The translations under genes were made by a program, and so were the position numbers. From Saccharum officinarum (lineage: Eukaryota; Streptophyta; Magnoliopsida; Poales; Poaceae), in contig CM036159.1 in NCBI GenBank assembly GCA_020631735.1, positions 23,661,511 through 23,725,510 of the forward strand: a stretch of DNA of 64,000 nt, read 5' to 3'. The notes below the pieces were generated by a model. It had not been told where the DNA came from. It was given only the letters and a program-made list of their open reading frames with translations, and searched no databases. The number at the start of each line of letters is the position of its first letter. Within the stretch, counting starts at the first letter, position 1. This document shows positions 45,401-57,192 of this stretch, one piece after another.

Positions 45401-46845
45401 ATGCACTTGAAGCCAAGATCACAAAGTTGTGCCACCGATAAAAGATTGAAATCCAAGCTCTCAACTAGCAACACATTAGATATGCTCATGTCATTTGAGA
45501 TAGCAATTTTACCAAGCCCCTTGACCTTGCCTTTCTTGTTGTTGCCAAAAGTGATAGCATCAAAACCACCATTTTGGCTTGTATCAAATGAATTGAACAT
45601 ACAAGAGTCTCCGGTCATATGTTGAGTGCACCCACTATCAAGCACCCAATGCCTTCCTCCGGCTTTGTAATTGACCTTAGCGGCCTTAGCCATGAAGCAC
45701 GATAGAGTGTCGAAGAGGGAGACCTTCTCTTGGATAGCAATGCTAGCAAGTCCCTTCTTCTTGCTCTTGTTGTCATCCTCATCATCACTTGAGGAGTCAT
45801 CACTATCCCATGTAGCAACATGAGAATCATTCTTCTTCTTATAAGAGCTCTCTTTCTTTTCTTGCTTCTTCTTTTGCTTCTTCCTTTCCTTCTTGATAGC
45901 ATCTTCATCATCACTATCATAAGGACACTTTGCAATGAGATGGTCCTTGCTATGGCATCTAAAGCATCTCATGGTATGCTCATTCTTCTTATAAGAGTTC
46001 TTCCTCCTTGCACGAAAGCCCTTCTTCTTCATGAATTTGCCAAATTGTTTGACAAAGAGAGCTATCTTCTTATCAATGTCATCACTATCACAAGAGCTTG
46101 AGTCTTCATCACTTGATGATTCAATCTTGGATTTGCCCTTGGATGTGGTGGCTTTGAATGCCACACTCTTCTTCTTCTCATCATCCTTCTTCTCATTTTC
46201 CTTCTTCTTCTTCTTTACCAACTCATCCTTCTCATCATCTTCTCTATATGAATCATCGGTCATCACTTCTTGAAATATTTGTTGAGGAGTTGAATCCTTC
46301 AATGTAGTCCTCACTAGCACGGTGATCAATATATCAAATCTTTTGGGTAGACTTCTCAAGAACTTCATAGAGAATTGATTATCCTTGACCTCCTCACCAA
46401 GTGCCTTGAGCTCATTGACAATGACTTGCAACCTATGAAACACCTCCGGTATACTTTCATCATCTTGCATTTTGAAGCTTGAAAATTTTTCTTGCAAGAT
46501 ATATGCTTTAGCGGTCTTTGTGCCTTCGGTGTCCTCAAATGTTTCTTCTAGCTTGGTCCAAGCATCATGTGCAACTTCTATGTTCTTTACTTGCTCAAAT
46601 GTCTTATCATCTAATGCCTCATGAAGAGCACTAATGGCAATGTCATTGCATTGGAGCTTCTTCTCTTCCACCGGTGTAGGTGCTTCCGGATTAGCAACCT
46701 CAAATTTTGTTTCGGTGACCTTCCACACTTCTCTATTTATTGACTTTAGGTGTGCGGTCATCTTAACCTTCCAATATGCATAATTTGTGCCATCAAAGTG
46801 AGGTGCCTTCTTGGTGTTGTTGATGTGCAAGCTTAATTGAGCCAT
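42490..46845 (-). pseudogene. SIRE-like gag-pol polyprotein with a single internal stop
   Basis: It starts at ATG 46845 and stays in one frame to the stop near 42490, about 1450 codons. The only break is a TGA at 44542-44544, within the short stretch after the integrase C-terminal FRVFGCK. Domains in order: copia gag (FDGTNYAYWKVKM), zinc knuckle CFRCHSKDHLIAKCP, protease WVLDSGCTQHMTG, then the integrase zinc region HRRLGHVG with CSACQ. The integrase core has DDYTRYTW, SDNGSEF and the VVERKNR glutamate. Reverse transcriptase shows YVDDIIFGS and RNase H shows [11 protein letters not shown]. Gag is unusually rich in Lys/Glu/Ser/Asp tracts after residue about 215. It is functional in all respects that I can see except for the stop. 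Confidence 0.92.
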
Positions 46846-46891
46846 TTCTTTTTCACCGTAGGTTGTTAAGCCTCAATTAAACGGTGCCTCG

Positions 46892-46903
46892 GCTCCGATA
46901 CCA
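46892..46903 (-). promoter_or_regulatory. Primer binding site (initiator tRNA-Met type)
   Basis: The minus strand reads TGGTATCGGAGC two bases after the 5' LTR end (46906). Confidence 0.85.
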
Positions 46904-47704
46904 CTTGTAAGGTCTAAATAGGCTAGAGGGGGGTGAATAGCCTAATTAAAACTTCTACAAGAATTACTTAACCACAAGTTAGTAAGAAAGGTGGCGAAGC
47001 AAAAGCACTAGCTCTAACTAATTAAGCAAGCCACCTACACAAGTCTAGTACAAGGCTATCAACTAAACACAACAACAACTACAAGCTAGAAACAAGAAGT
47101 AATACGAGAGAAGAGCTTCGAGTGATTATACCGTCGTGTAGAGATGAGAAGTACCAATAAATCAATCACACGAGAGAAATCCTCGGGAAGAGAATGCCAC
47201 AAGAATTTATCCCGAGGTTCACTTGCTTCCTGGCAAGCTACTCCCCGTTGTGGCGATACACCCACTTATCGGTTCGCGAGCTAATCAACTATCAAGAGTC
47301 GAGCCCTCGGCGGGCGCCGCACAACCGCACACAAGATAGGGATTCTCCAAGCCACGAGCTTCACTAGAGTATCCAATTTGCGAACTCCCGCGGGAAAGGA
47401 TCAAGAACCCCTTACAACACTTGGTGATGACTCCAACAATCTCTAATTGCGAGCTCAATCACCTCCGCTGCTCCAAGCCGTCTACTGTGTCGGGAAACAC
47501 GAAAGAGTAACAAGAAATCCGCAGCAACTCGAAGATCAAGTGCCTCTAGAACGCAACTCTCAAGCAATGCACTTGAATCTCACTCAATCTCACTAAAGAT
47601 GTGCAACTATGCAAAGAGATGAGTGGAGGGGTTGTTCTCTAGCTCAAAGTATGTCTCTAGGTCTCAAAGTGTGCAAGAGTTTACCTCAAACCTCGGCCAA
47701 CATC

Positions 47705-47712
47705 TATTTATA
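47705..47712 (-). promoter_or_regulatory. TATA box of the SIRE-like LTR
   Basis: The minus strand reads CGCTATAAATAGATG, with the CCGGACGCG array directly upstream. The same box is present in the other LTR near 40171-40178 (CTATAAATAGAGG). Confidence 0.75.
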
Positions 47713-47763
47713 GCGTACCCCTTCGAATATAGCCGTTAGGAACTTTAACCAGCCGAAGTCGCG

Positions 47764-48292
47764 CTGACCGGACGCGCTGGTCAAACTGACCGGACGCGCC
47801 GGTCGCGCAACGGCTAACTGCGAGGCAACGACCGGACGCACTGGTCACGCAGACCGGACGCGCTGCAGCGAATGACCGGACGCGCTGGTCAACTGACCGG
47901 ACGCGCCGATCGCGCAACACCGCGAGCCCTCAAAGCAATGACCGGACGCGCCCTAGCGAATGACCGGACGCGACAGTGCCAGCGTCCGGTTTGAGTCCAG
48001 TAAGCTCCCTTAACGACCGGACGCGTCCGATCGTACGTGACCGGACGCGCCGCGCGTCCGATCACCACTTCGCTGTTCTCTGCCCTTCTGGACGCCTGAC
48101 CGGACGCGCCGGTCCCGTGAAGGATCGGACACGCCGGTCGCGCGCTCTGCTTCTGCGCACAGGTGAACTGACCGGACGCGCTGGTCAGGCCAGACCAGCG
48201 TCCGGTCACTCACCCTAGGCACGCTGACCGAATGAACTGACCGGACGCGCTGGTCAAGCCGTGACTGCGTCCGGTGCAGCGTCCGGTCACCA
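47764..48292 (-). repeat. U3 minisatellite built on CCGGACGCG
   Basis: At least a dozen direct copies of GACCGGACGCG followed by CTGGTC or CCGGTC, plus about five inverted GCGTCCGGT copies, spaced irregularly at about 20-50 bases. All lie just upstream of the TATA box of the LTR promoter. Very CpG-rich. Confidence 0.88.
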
Positions 48293-48939
48293 CAGTGACC
48301 TCCGTTCGCCTCCGTTTCTTTTTTGACTTCCGGCGCAATAGAAAATAGGCGTTTCACTTTCCCAAAAAGCGCCGAATTCTGCCTCGCAAGCTCGGCGGGA
48401 GGGAGAGAGGAACCCAAACCCCTCTCTACTGCTCAAACTCCACCGCCTTCACAAACGTGCTAACACCACCAAGTATACACCACCATGTGCATGTGTGTTA
48501 GCATTTCACAACCATTTTCCAAGGCGTTATGTTAGCTCTTTTACTAGATCCTAATGCATATGCTCAAGACAATGATCTAGTGGCACTTAATTTCTGAGCT
48601 AACCGTGATTGCCCCTCTTGATAGTCGGCTATGTATCCTAAACCCGGTCAATCACTTCTCTACTCATCTTAGACCGGCAAAAGGAAAACCCTATGGTTAT
48701 ACCTTTGCCTTGCGCTCTTAGATCCTTCTTTTCTACTTGATCATGTCCTTCCTTTTATGTGCATCTCCACCATGATCATCATTTCATGTTCATGCACCAA
48801 CTCTTTGTGATCTTGTGGCCACCACTCCTTGCCACATACACCTTCATCACATGTGTTGCTTATGCCTAACTCAAAACACTTAACACATGGCATTAGCAAC
48901 TTGGTGTCGTTAATTACCAAAACCAAACTTGGGCTTTCA

Positions 48940-51900
48940 GTCATGGATAATGATTCTTGTATGAATCACGACCCTTTGTGCATGGGCACTCACGATTTAG
49001 CACACCACATGGGCCATGCATCATGTGCTTGATAACCAACTTGTGCAGTTCTGGGTACTTCTTCTTGTCTAGAATCTCAGCCGAGATAAGACGATCATAT
49101 TGTTCCGAGCATGTGAGCTTGTACCTCCTATTCATAATCAGCAAAAAATGGGCATGTGGTAAGCCTCGCTTCTGGAACTCTACGACATGCACATGTGCAC
49201 AGACCTTCCCAAGAATATCATGTTTCATCAACCTGTTTTTTAGCTCCTCCAGCTTTGCCCTAAACACACGCACAACAAGATCTGGACGATCTTGTGATGT
49301 CTGGCCAGGGTAGAGTTCATTCTTAATCTCATCCCAGTTTAGGTTGCATGTCATCATAAGAAAGATATCCGGTTTTCCAAACTTCCGTACTAAAGCCATG
49401 GCGTCCATGTACCGACGCCTCAGGTCCCGTGGGCCACCAATAAATGATGTTGATAGTACAGTCCGCTTTCCAACGACAGCAGCTCTGTCCTTACCAGCCT
49501 GCAAGCTATCCACCAAGCCCTGGTATAGGTCAGCCCTTATCCTATCCTGGTTCCTCCGTTGATAATCTAGACAATTGCTCTCGATCTTGATATATGTGTC
49601 GACCGCAAACTATTGGAAAAGACGCTTGGCAAAGAGTATCGGGTTGAATATTTCTAGACGCATCTGAAATTTATAACAGTAGTAGTCTCGCACAGACACA
49701 TATAGATTGCCAGGAGATTCTACACAAACAATTCGATGGAAATTAGTGATGAAAAATAGCATGCTTAAGAATGAATAGTGTAGACTACTATGAGAAACAA
49801 CTAACCTGGTTCATCCTCATTATTATCTGAACGTGCCTTGCGGAGTGCACGTGCCGCTATCACTTCTTCCATACTCATATTTGCCTTTGGAATGTCAATA
49901 TGCCACCCAAGTTCACCTCTAGGGAAGAACATAGGGTATGATAGTGGGTCATAACATCTATTGTATGACCGGATGCCATACATTTGCCTATTTTTTCCTT
50001 GTAGGATTACACTATGTTGAAACTGTCCACGTCGTTCGCTTCCCTCAATCCAAACAGCGGCCACCTCAGAATTGATCGGCACATTATACACTCTCTGGTC
50101 CATCTTTTGGTCAAAGTTGAGTGTCACACAATAGTCATCAATTTGTCCAATCTGCCCCATAGTCCTAAGTTGGTCAGAGTATGGATTACCACGAAGGATG
50201 GCAACTAACCTCTCAATAACTTCTTTGTCTTTTTCATAGTGCTTCTTGCGGCAACTGCGGTAACGATGCTCAAGACTTGGATCGTCATCATAGAAGTACA
50301 ACTCTAGATGCTTAGGTTGTGTACCCTCCTGTCTACCAAATGACTATATATTGTGGTACATCTGGCCATGTGCACGAAACGTGTATACACCACTGTTCCT
50401 GATATCTGTGGTCATACTATCAAGGTAACAGTAGAGGGAAGTGAATGGGAAATGACCATTGAAAAAACGAATGTTATCACGGAAGTGCCTAGCATCAGCA
50501 TCTGCACTCGACCATAGTCTCATGAGGTCAGGTGGTGTGTCAGGCATGGATAGCTCAATCTTTCCGCTGCGACAACAGAATCCAGGTGGCTCGAATTCAA
50601 ACTTCTTTGCATTGCAGTGCTGACAGTTGTGAATGGGCTTTAACTTATGCTCCTCTTTAGGGATGTTGCTATACACCCCATCGTAAGGATCAGGTACATC
50701 AGGAATAGATGTAGAGTCTTCTTCTTGAGGATCACCTAACTCATCATCATCGTCAACTTCCTCATCTGAAGTGTGGTATTTTAACAAATGCGTTACTATT
50801 ACTTTCCAAAGGCATGAATGTAAGTACATTTTTCTATTATATTTAGCATAAGTACCTTGGCCAGCGAATAGATAACCCTCGTCAGCTTCTTCATCCTCTT
50901 CAAATATGACACCCTCGTCATCACCAGTTCTGTCATGGGACCTGTGAAAGGTACATATTTGAGGATGGGCACTCAATTGTACCGATCAATCATGGTAAAT
51001 ATCATTTTAAACGATTGAGAATGATTATGCAATGGATGAAAATAATAAAATGTATTACCGTTGCATCATGTGGATGTCTCAAAAGTTGTGGCATGTTGAG
51101 AGCTTGAACCGATATCTTTATTAATGACAGGGTGAGTATAGTAAGGCTATGCATTAATTTTTATATAATAAATTAAATTAGTTGAAAGGAGTAAAGAAGC
51201 GTCAGTAAGTACCATTGTTTTTGTTACATGAATGATTTGGAGTCTTAAAGCCATCTTCATCAGTCATGCACGGATTCTCCATAGCTAAAGCAACTATTTT
51301 CCTTGCAGTGGTTGCTTCAAAATGTTTGTTTTGTCGTGCTAATCGTGATTGTCTCTCTCCAGATGGCACACGTTGTCTACGTGTTATCTGACGAGGATCC
51401 ATCTCAAGGGGCTTGGCATCCTGTGTCTGATCTGAAACAGGTGATCCACTTGCCTCAGGAATAATCCAATCACTCGGGGCAGTTGATTTATCATTAAGTG
51501 GTACAACATTGGGGATATATTCTGGATTCTCCATGGCAATGAAATCGCTGTTCAAAGTATTGCGCCGACAATCCTTTTCCATCCTTTTCTTATCTCGCTT
51601 TGTCTGTGCTTGCTCAGTCGTCATATTTGACACTCTTCTACGTTCATTTTTTGCTTCAATCTGCTCCTGAGTTCGGCAATCGTGCATTTTTTGACGTGCA
51701 CGTTTAGCCTCTCTTTGCTCAGGTGTCATACGTGCATAGCGCTCTCTTTCCTTGGCACACTTAGCTTTACGCTGCTCATTTGTTAACTTCATTGTACATG
51801 AATTCTTGGATGAGGGTGTGGTGACGGCACAATTACCAACTAATGCGGTATTTGCTAAATCAAGGCTAATTTCTGCTAGCATTTCCTCATCTACAAATAA

Positions 51901-52665
51901 AAGGTGGTTTCTGTAAATATTTATGTATATTTTGTACAATGAAGTTACAATATTTGGTCTTATATTATTTGCAGTTGGAGGTGCTAAATCAAGCATGCTT
52001 CAGTGTATATCAATAGAGATTACTGCCAATCAATTTAGCATAATTGTAATAGATGTCAATTAAGTTGAATTGAAATACATGACTTGTAGATATGAAATTC
52101 ATAGGATTACAACAAATGTAGCATATCCTCTTTACGAAATAGCATATGTATAAAATGATATTCACTGGACAATTGTATGCAGTACCCAACACTTGAAGGG
52201 AGGTCTTTGTTGCATGTGGCATGTTGTATGAATCATTTCTATGCAACCAATCAGCATTCTCATCTGGAACCATATTTTCTACTCTTGAGGTGTCGCACTG
52301 CTCAGCATTACTGAGGATGCCTATAGACATAATACGCGTTAAAAAATCTTGTACAATACAACCAAAATGAAGCAATGAGTGTCACCTTCAGCAGTGAGTG
52401 GGATTGTGGGTTGTGAATCTTCATTTGTAAGGAGAGCTTGAGTTTTCCTTCGATGATAATCTTCTCGACGTTTCTTTAGTAACCTCTCCTTTCGATCTTG
52501 AGGCATATTCGCGTACGCGTCCCTTGCCCTTTGCCTCATGCATTCTTTTGGGTCTATGTCATCTAAATGCAGATTGGATGTCGTAGGTCTACTTTCATTG
52601 TTGGTGTTGGATATATCTTTGAATGGGATGCGACCCCCAGTGTGTTCTGAAGATGCCATCTGCAT
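48940..52665 (-). pseudogene. Helitron Rep-helicase, N-terminal half (HUH Rep domain)
   Basis: It starts at ATG 52665 or 52659 (MASSEHTGG). Exon-like blocks lie at 52386-52665, about 52196-52322, about 51221-51891 (rich in Arg/Lys/Glu, MTPEQREAKRARQK), about 50344-50976, 49805-50340 and about 48940-49725. The last block holds the Helitron Rep N-terminal domain (FGKPDIFLMMTCN) and the HUH motif LPHAHFLL at about 49140-49166. The protein nicks DNA at the Helitron ends. Stops occur after MYHNI (about 50342) and after RLFQ (about 49612). Reading is cut by the copia insertion after KNHYP, before the Y2 motif. Confidence 0.82.
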
Positions 52666-53342
52666 GAAAGATTTTGAGTGTCGCACAAACTTAATGTTGC
52701 AAACTGCAACCACCACATTTGAATTAATATGAAAGGGAATGATTATCAATCAGGGAAAGAAAGTGAGCTGCAACATAATATCCATATATGAGATGCGACA
52801 GCTGCAAAAAAAACTGACAGGAGAATATATTCTGTTTATCAAAATCTACATGTTGTATTTGGCTAATCCACAACAGACAAACCACACCACATAGACAGGT
52901 GTGCCAGAATTGCATCACAATTTCAATTGTAGCCTAACTGCGGGGTCTAAACACAATTAACCTCAAACTCGAGGTGACAAGTAACAGGGGAGGAATTTAT
53001 GCATCCTTGAGGGCTTGAGGCATCTGTAGTGATCTCTATTGGGGGAGGTAGCAATAGCCGATTAATTTGGTGATCCATTAGCAATGCCATAATTTGAGCA
53101 ATGATAAAAATAAAAAATATCTTAGCTAAATCTGTTACATAAAATAGCCAAATAGGAAAAATAATCTATTAGAGTGATAATGATGAAAATAGTTATATTA
53201 TAGTTGCAATAATATTATCACCATGTATATGAATCCCATTTTCAATAAAAGAGTGATTACATCACATCCAAATCCACGATGGTCCATCAGGCATGAGTAG
53301 GCCTCGATCTTACTATTTAATTAATAGTGGTGGTCTCCTTGA

Positions 53343-53612
53343 TAATATTTTTCCTTAGTTGGAGTAGAACTGACTGAACAGCGATAGAATAGAATGGGAT
53401 GAGTACACTGGTACGCAACTGAAGCCACTGACTCGGCTGATTAAGATAAGAAACTGAGATATTCTTCCGCAACTAAAAGTCGTCTCCGTTCCCACCACGC
53501 ACCTACTAAACCCTCCAATTTAGTAATCCCCTTCCCCTACTCTCGCTACACAAGTCATAGATCCTAAATGGCAGGCAAGTGACGGTCAAATACAATCACA
53601 GATCACATCCTA
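53343..53612. other. Spacer between Helitron and MITE
   Basis: No ORF or repeat recognised. It includes the proposed host base A at the Helitron 5' junction. Confidence 0.35.
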
Positions 53613-53854
53613 GGCCATGTTTAGTTACCCTCAAAATTCCAAGTTTTTTCACTCTCTCTCCATCACATCAATTTTTAGCCGCTTGCATGGAGTATTAAAT
53701 GTAGGTAAAAAAAATAACTAATTACACAGTTTAGTTGGAAATCACGAGATGAATCTTTTGAGCCTAGTTGGTCCACGATTGGACAATATTTGTCAAATAA
53801 GACGAAAGTGGTACTATTCATCGGGTTGAAAAAACTTTCAATCTAAACAAGGCC
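53613..53854. mobile_element. Tourist-like MITE, 242 bp (reverse orientation)
   Basis: Starts GGCCATGTTTAG, ends CTAAACAAGGCC, TSD CTA (53610-53612, 53855-53857). It is the reverse complement of the family at 4167-4408 and 60646-60887. Confidence 0.9.
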
Positions 53855-54747
53855 CTAGTTACCATTGCCATGACAGTAACTCTACCAAATAATAACAAAG
53901 CTAATCCACCACAACCACACGCAGTAAAAACGAAGAAATCGCACGGAGACTGAGGGAATCATCCATACTGGCAACTGCAAAGTTCATCAGAGCGTGCAGC
54001 CGCAGCAGAGGAAGAAACAGCACATAGCGCGACGGACTCGACGGCCGTGACGACGCCCCAAAGCGCGGCGTCCACCAGGAGCGGGACATCCCGCACGAGC
54101 TCAGGCCACCGCCGTGCCGAGCTGCTCGGGGCGCGACCGCAGCCACTGCCACCACTCCTGGACCTGGACCCGGAGGTGCGCGGGCGGGCGATCTGGTCGG
54201 GGCCGGCTGGTGCTGGCGATCTGGCCAGGGCGGGCTAGCCTCGTGGCTGCGTCGAGGAAGGATTGGGGAGGGCGTTGTGCGGGGCACTATCGATCGGGGA
54301 TGGGGACGGTGATGCAGTTCTTCCGTGGAGGACAATGGACAATGGAGATGGCGGAGAGCAGTACCGTACCTGCTGTGGCTGCCACTCGCAGCGGTAGTTG
54401 TTGTCCCGCAGGTAGGCTAGCAGCGTTGAATGCGTGGGCGGCACGCGACGCGCGTGGACTGGCCGTCCTCAAACTTTGCCAGGCAGACGCCGCGACGCGG
54501 AGGCTGCTGGACAGGCTGGAGGAGGCGCTCGATCAGCCGCGCGCTGCTGGTGGTGCGCCGGTCATGGTTGCCGGCGGGCAGGATGGCGGACCCGCTTGAC
54601 GGGGTGGAAGGCGAGATCCACCGGTGGTGCATCTGCATCCTCGACCTTGCCGTCGCCATCTCTTGGCATTGCTCGCCTCGAGGCACTCGTCGTTCGTCAG
54701 AGCACAACGTGGTGGCAGCCAACCAGCTGCGAAAACGATGAGAACAA
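53855..54747. other. GC-rich region, possible unidentified gene remnant
   Basis: On the minus strand, about 53990-54200 reads WWQWLRSRPEQLGTAVA and, one frame over, ELVRDVPLLVDAALWGVVTA. Near its end another frame gives a cysteine-rich tail (CCFFLCCGCTL). This looks like a frameshifted relic of a small plant protein that I cannot name. On the plus strand a 161-codon ORF (54114-54599) is Ala/Arg-rich and may be composition-driven. I see no clear functional gene. Confidence 0.35.
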
Positions 54748-55011
54748 GGCCTCGTTTAGTTCGGTGAATTGGGGAGAAAAACACTGTATCAGAATTTATG
54801 TAACATTTCGTTTGTATTTAGTAAAAATTATTCAAATTTTGACTAACTAGGCTTAAAATGTTCATCTCGCAAAGTACAACAAAACTGTGCAATTAGTTTT
54901 TGATTTCATCAACATTTAGTACTCCATGCATTTGCCGACATTTTGATGTGATAGGAAATCTTCTTTTTGCATAGTGAAATTTGGGGAGAACTGGGGCAAC
55001 TAAAGAAGGGC
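54748..55011. mobile_element. Tourist-like MITE, about 264 bp family
   Basis: Starts GGCCTCGTTTAGTTC, ends near CAACTAAAGAAGGGC. It is the reverse complement of the element at 59767-60031, sharing CATTTAGTACTCCATGCATT and GCAAAGTACAACAAAACTG. The left flank is CAA. The right end has diverged, so the TSD is not clear. Confidence 0.75.
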
Positions 55012-56450
55012 GAGGAGAAAAGGCTGCGTCCCTGCCAAGATGGGCCATGAGAACACCACAGCGACCGAGGAAAATTGTACTGCGATTGGCGTTCCAGTCT
55101 GCACGGTGACTGCAGCCGTGCACAAGCACAAGAACGAGATGGTGCCGCCACCGTCTTACGGGTACAGGAGCTATGGCTACCGCGAAATCACGGCTGCGCC
55201 TGTGACAGCTGGGACGACAATGCTGGTGCGTGGGCCGTCCGATGCTGCGTTCCATCGTACCCGTACGTCCATGTTCAGGGACGAGTCACCCTTGAACTTT
55301 ATTACCCGTACAAACCATGAGCTGAACACCTCAAGTTGATTTTTTTTAATATTAGGGGTGGGCAACAGCGTTGAATTTTTAAATTTTATTTAAATTTTTT
55401 AAAAAAAATTAGTGAAAAATTCACGTTCATAGGGGCATGGGCCCTACCCGCCCCTTGTCTCTGCCCCTGCCTAAGTCCTAAGCTGCATGGTCTCTAACGC
55501 CAAATATGGGAGGAAGTCGCCGACAATGATGGCGGCGGAGACGATGGTTGCGGAAGTAGCTTGCCTGGCGGATCAAATTCCATGATGCCCTCGAGCTCCT
55601 CCCTAGCTTCCACGTAGGGACGCCGGGCGCAGGGCGCCGGCGATCTCCTCAGCGGGACGACGGAGGCCCCAAGTCGCAAATGGCCTCGAGATCCGCACGT
55701 GCCTCCACATACGGTGGCGCGGGCAACACGCTCGGCGGTAGGTCTGACCAGGAAGAAATGCGTCGCGTCCACTAGCGAGCTCCGAGGTGGAGCGGCGTCG
55801 CGTCCGCCAGCCACCTCAGTCTCTGAGGCTGAGCTTGGGCTAGAAGACGACAACAGGGTCTTCCAAAACGGCCAAAGGTCCCACCAGCCGCCGCGTGGTC
55901 GCGTCCGACGGATGGCGTGGCGTCGCATCCGACGGATGCCCCTCTCCGCTCTAGATGCCTCAGCACCACCACCTGATCACATTGATGACGACTACTCCTA
56001 GCACAGTCCCAAAAATTATTGCCGCGAGCTTCCACTTCCATGCATCGTCGGTGTTCATGTTGGTTTTCAATTGGGCTTGCAAAGAGGCGATTTTTTTTGC
56101 CAAGGACATGTGCTTTCAGCACACCCACCATTGGATTCGCATTGATGATGTGCAGGGCAGTGCGTAGGGGCATATGCCCTTAAGGCCACATTACTTTATC
56201 CTTCAGGGTGTCGTGTGTCGTGATATATAGAGGGCGCTGTGCGGTTAGGCGATAGCCTCCGTAACTGTAAAAGATGTTGAACCAAAAAAAAAGATGAAAT
56301 TTTTTTTTCTAAAAAAAAAGTAGTACAACTGAACTGAAAAGAGAAACTTTATGAAACAAAGCATCAACGGAAAAAAAATCGATAGGATCCGCTACGCTAA
56401 ATACAAGTTTGTGGTGTCTTAATACAAGTTTGTAAAAGAACTTTTTACTA
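55012..56450. other. Intergenic; moderate GC, no gene supported
   Basis: Several overlapping ORFs of 100-144 codons occur on both strands (55490-56170) but none shows a known domain or clear codon bias. AAATTTTTTAAAAAAAATTAG near 55390 and poly-A runs near 56285-56320 are low-complexity. Confidence 0.4.
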
Positions 56451-56704
56451 CTCCCTCCATGTTCCTAAAGAATATCGTTTTGAGGTTGTCTGAAATGAAA
56501 TATTTAAAACTTTGACTACTAACAAATTCTTTTAGGTTGAGTTTGAAAATATGAAAGTGATGTAAATGATTCATCTCGTAGTTTTACAAAAGTATATATA
56601 GACTATATTTTATAAATATTTGATAGGAAAAAGTAGTGGCAAAAATTGTTTTTTTAAGATCGTGTCAATGTCCAAAACGACTTTCCTTATGGACAAGGAG
56701 GGAG
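56451..56704. mobile_element. Stowaway-type MITE
   Basis: Starts CTCCCTCCATGTTCC, ends GACAAGGAGGGAG, flanked by TA on both sides (56449-56450, 56705-56706). AT-rich, non-coding, 254 bp. Confidence 0.88.
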
Positions 56705-57134
56705 TAGTAACTAATAATATCAATTGGGAGTAATTAGTATAATGCAAAAACACGACGCCATGAGTTCAGAAAAAAGTGCTATCTTAATGATTGGCCATCT
56801 TTTTATTACTAATATTATCCTTTAGGCCTATAAATATTTCTGTGTGGACTTGTGAGCAGTAAATGTTTGTGTGATAATCAGCGCAGCTACCGGTATCTTA
56901 ATTTCGAAACTTTTTAGATAGTAGAAGGTAGAATGATTCTATTAGTAATAAAATGACAACGTCATGATATCTGACGCCTGCTTAATAATTATCACACGAT
57001 ATGAAGTTTCGAGAGAAAAAAAATCACACGATATCACCACTGTATACACCAACTCACCGATTTAATCAGACTGTTTATGACCTTTTTTATTAGTATTCAG
57101 TATTGCAGATTCCAATGCTGCATACCATCGTCAC
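56705..57134. other. Intergenic upstream of the candidate short gene
   Basis: AT-rich. ATCACACGATATGA and ATCACACGATATCACC form a direct repeat (about 56991 and 57022). Nothing else recognised. Confidence 0.35.
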
Positions 57135-57142
57135 TATAAAAT
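57135..57142 (+). promoter_or_regulatory. TATA box candidate
   Basis: TATAAAAT in CGTCACTATAAAATCCCG lies 51-58 bases before the ATG at 57193, a normal plant promoter spacing. Confidence 0.5.
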
Positions 57143-57192
57143 CCCGTTCAACCTCGCGGTCACTTCACAACGGAGCATACATAACTCAGACC

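Larger units (their letters stand above)
39373..48939 (-). mobile_element. SIRE/Maximus-like Ty1/copia retrotransposon, 9.6 kb
   Basis: The minus-strand element starts TGAAAGCCCAAG at 48939 and ends GGACCTTACA at 39373. It has 2-kb LTRs, a tRNA-Met-type PBS and a polypurine tract. The target duplication on the plus strand is GTCGT (39368-39372) and GTCAT (48940-48944), one base different at a CpG. Domain order is gag, protease, integrase, reverse transcriptase, RNase H, the copia order. The long lysine-rich gag and overall size fit the SIRE/Maximus lineage. It sits inside the Helitron Rep gene. LTR similarity is high, so the insertion is recent. Confidence 0.94.
46906..48939 (-). repeat. 5' LTR of the SIRE-like element (2034 bp)
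   Basis: Bounded by TGAAAGCCC (48939) and CCTTACA (46906) on the minus strand. It drives the minus-strand polyprotein. From the outer end inward it has an AT-rich part, the CCGGACGCG array (U3), a TATA box and then R/U5. Confidence 0.95.
36513..53342 (-). mobile_element. Autonomous-type Helitron (defective), with nested copia element
   Basis: The 3' end is well supported. On the minus strand it has the hairpin-prone GCCCGTAGCAACGCACGAGC, then CTAG ending at 36513, followed by T. The coding region is a Rep-helicase on the minus strand (48940-52665 and 36812-39372). The 5' end is a proposal: minus-strand TC at 53342/53341 after an A, followed by ACTATTAATTAAATAGTAAG, resembles grass Helitron 5' ends. 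The copia insertion accounts for 9567 bp. Without it the Helitron would be about 7.3 kb. Several stops and frameshifts show it is no longer autonomous. Confidence 0.7.

Noticed and set aside
47764..48292. CRISPR-like array
   Set aside because: Repeat units are short, unevenly spaced and partly inverted, in an LTR of a plant retrotransposon. Not a CRISPR.
55494..56173. Possible genes in the 55.5-56.2 kb ORF cluster
   Set aside because: ORFs on opposite strands overlap, no domain was recognised and there is no start/promoter support.
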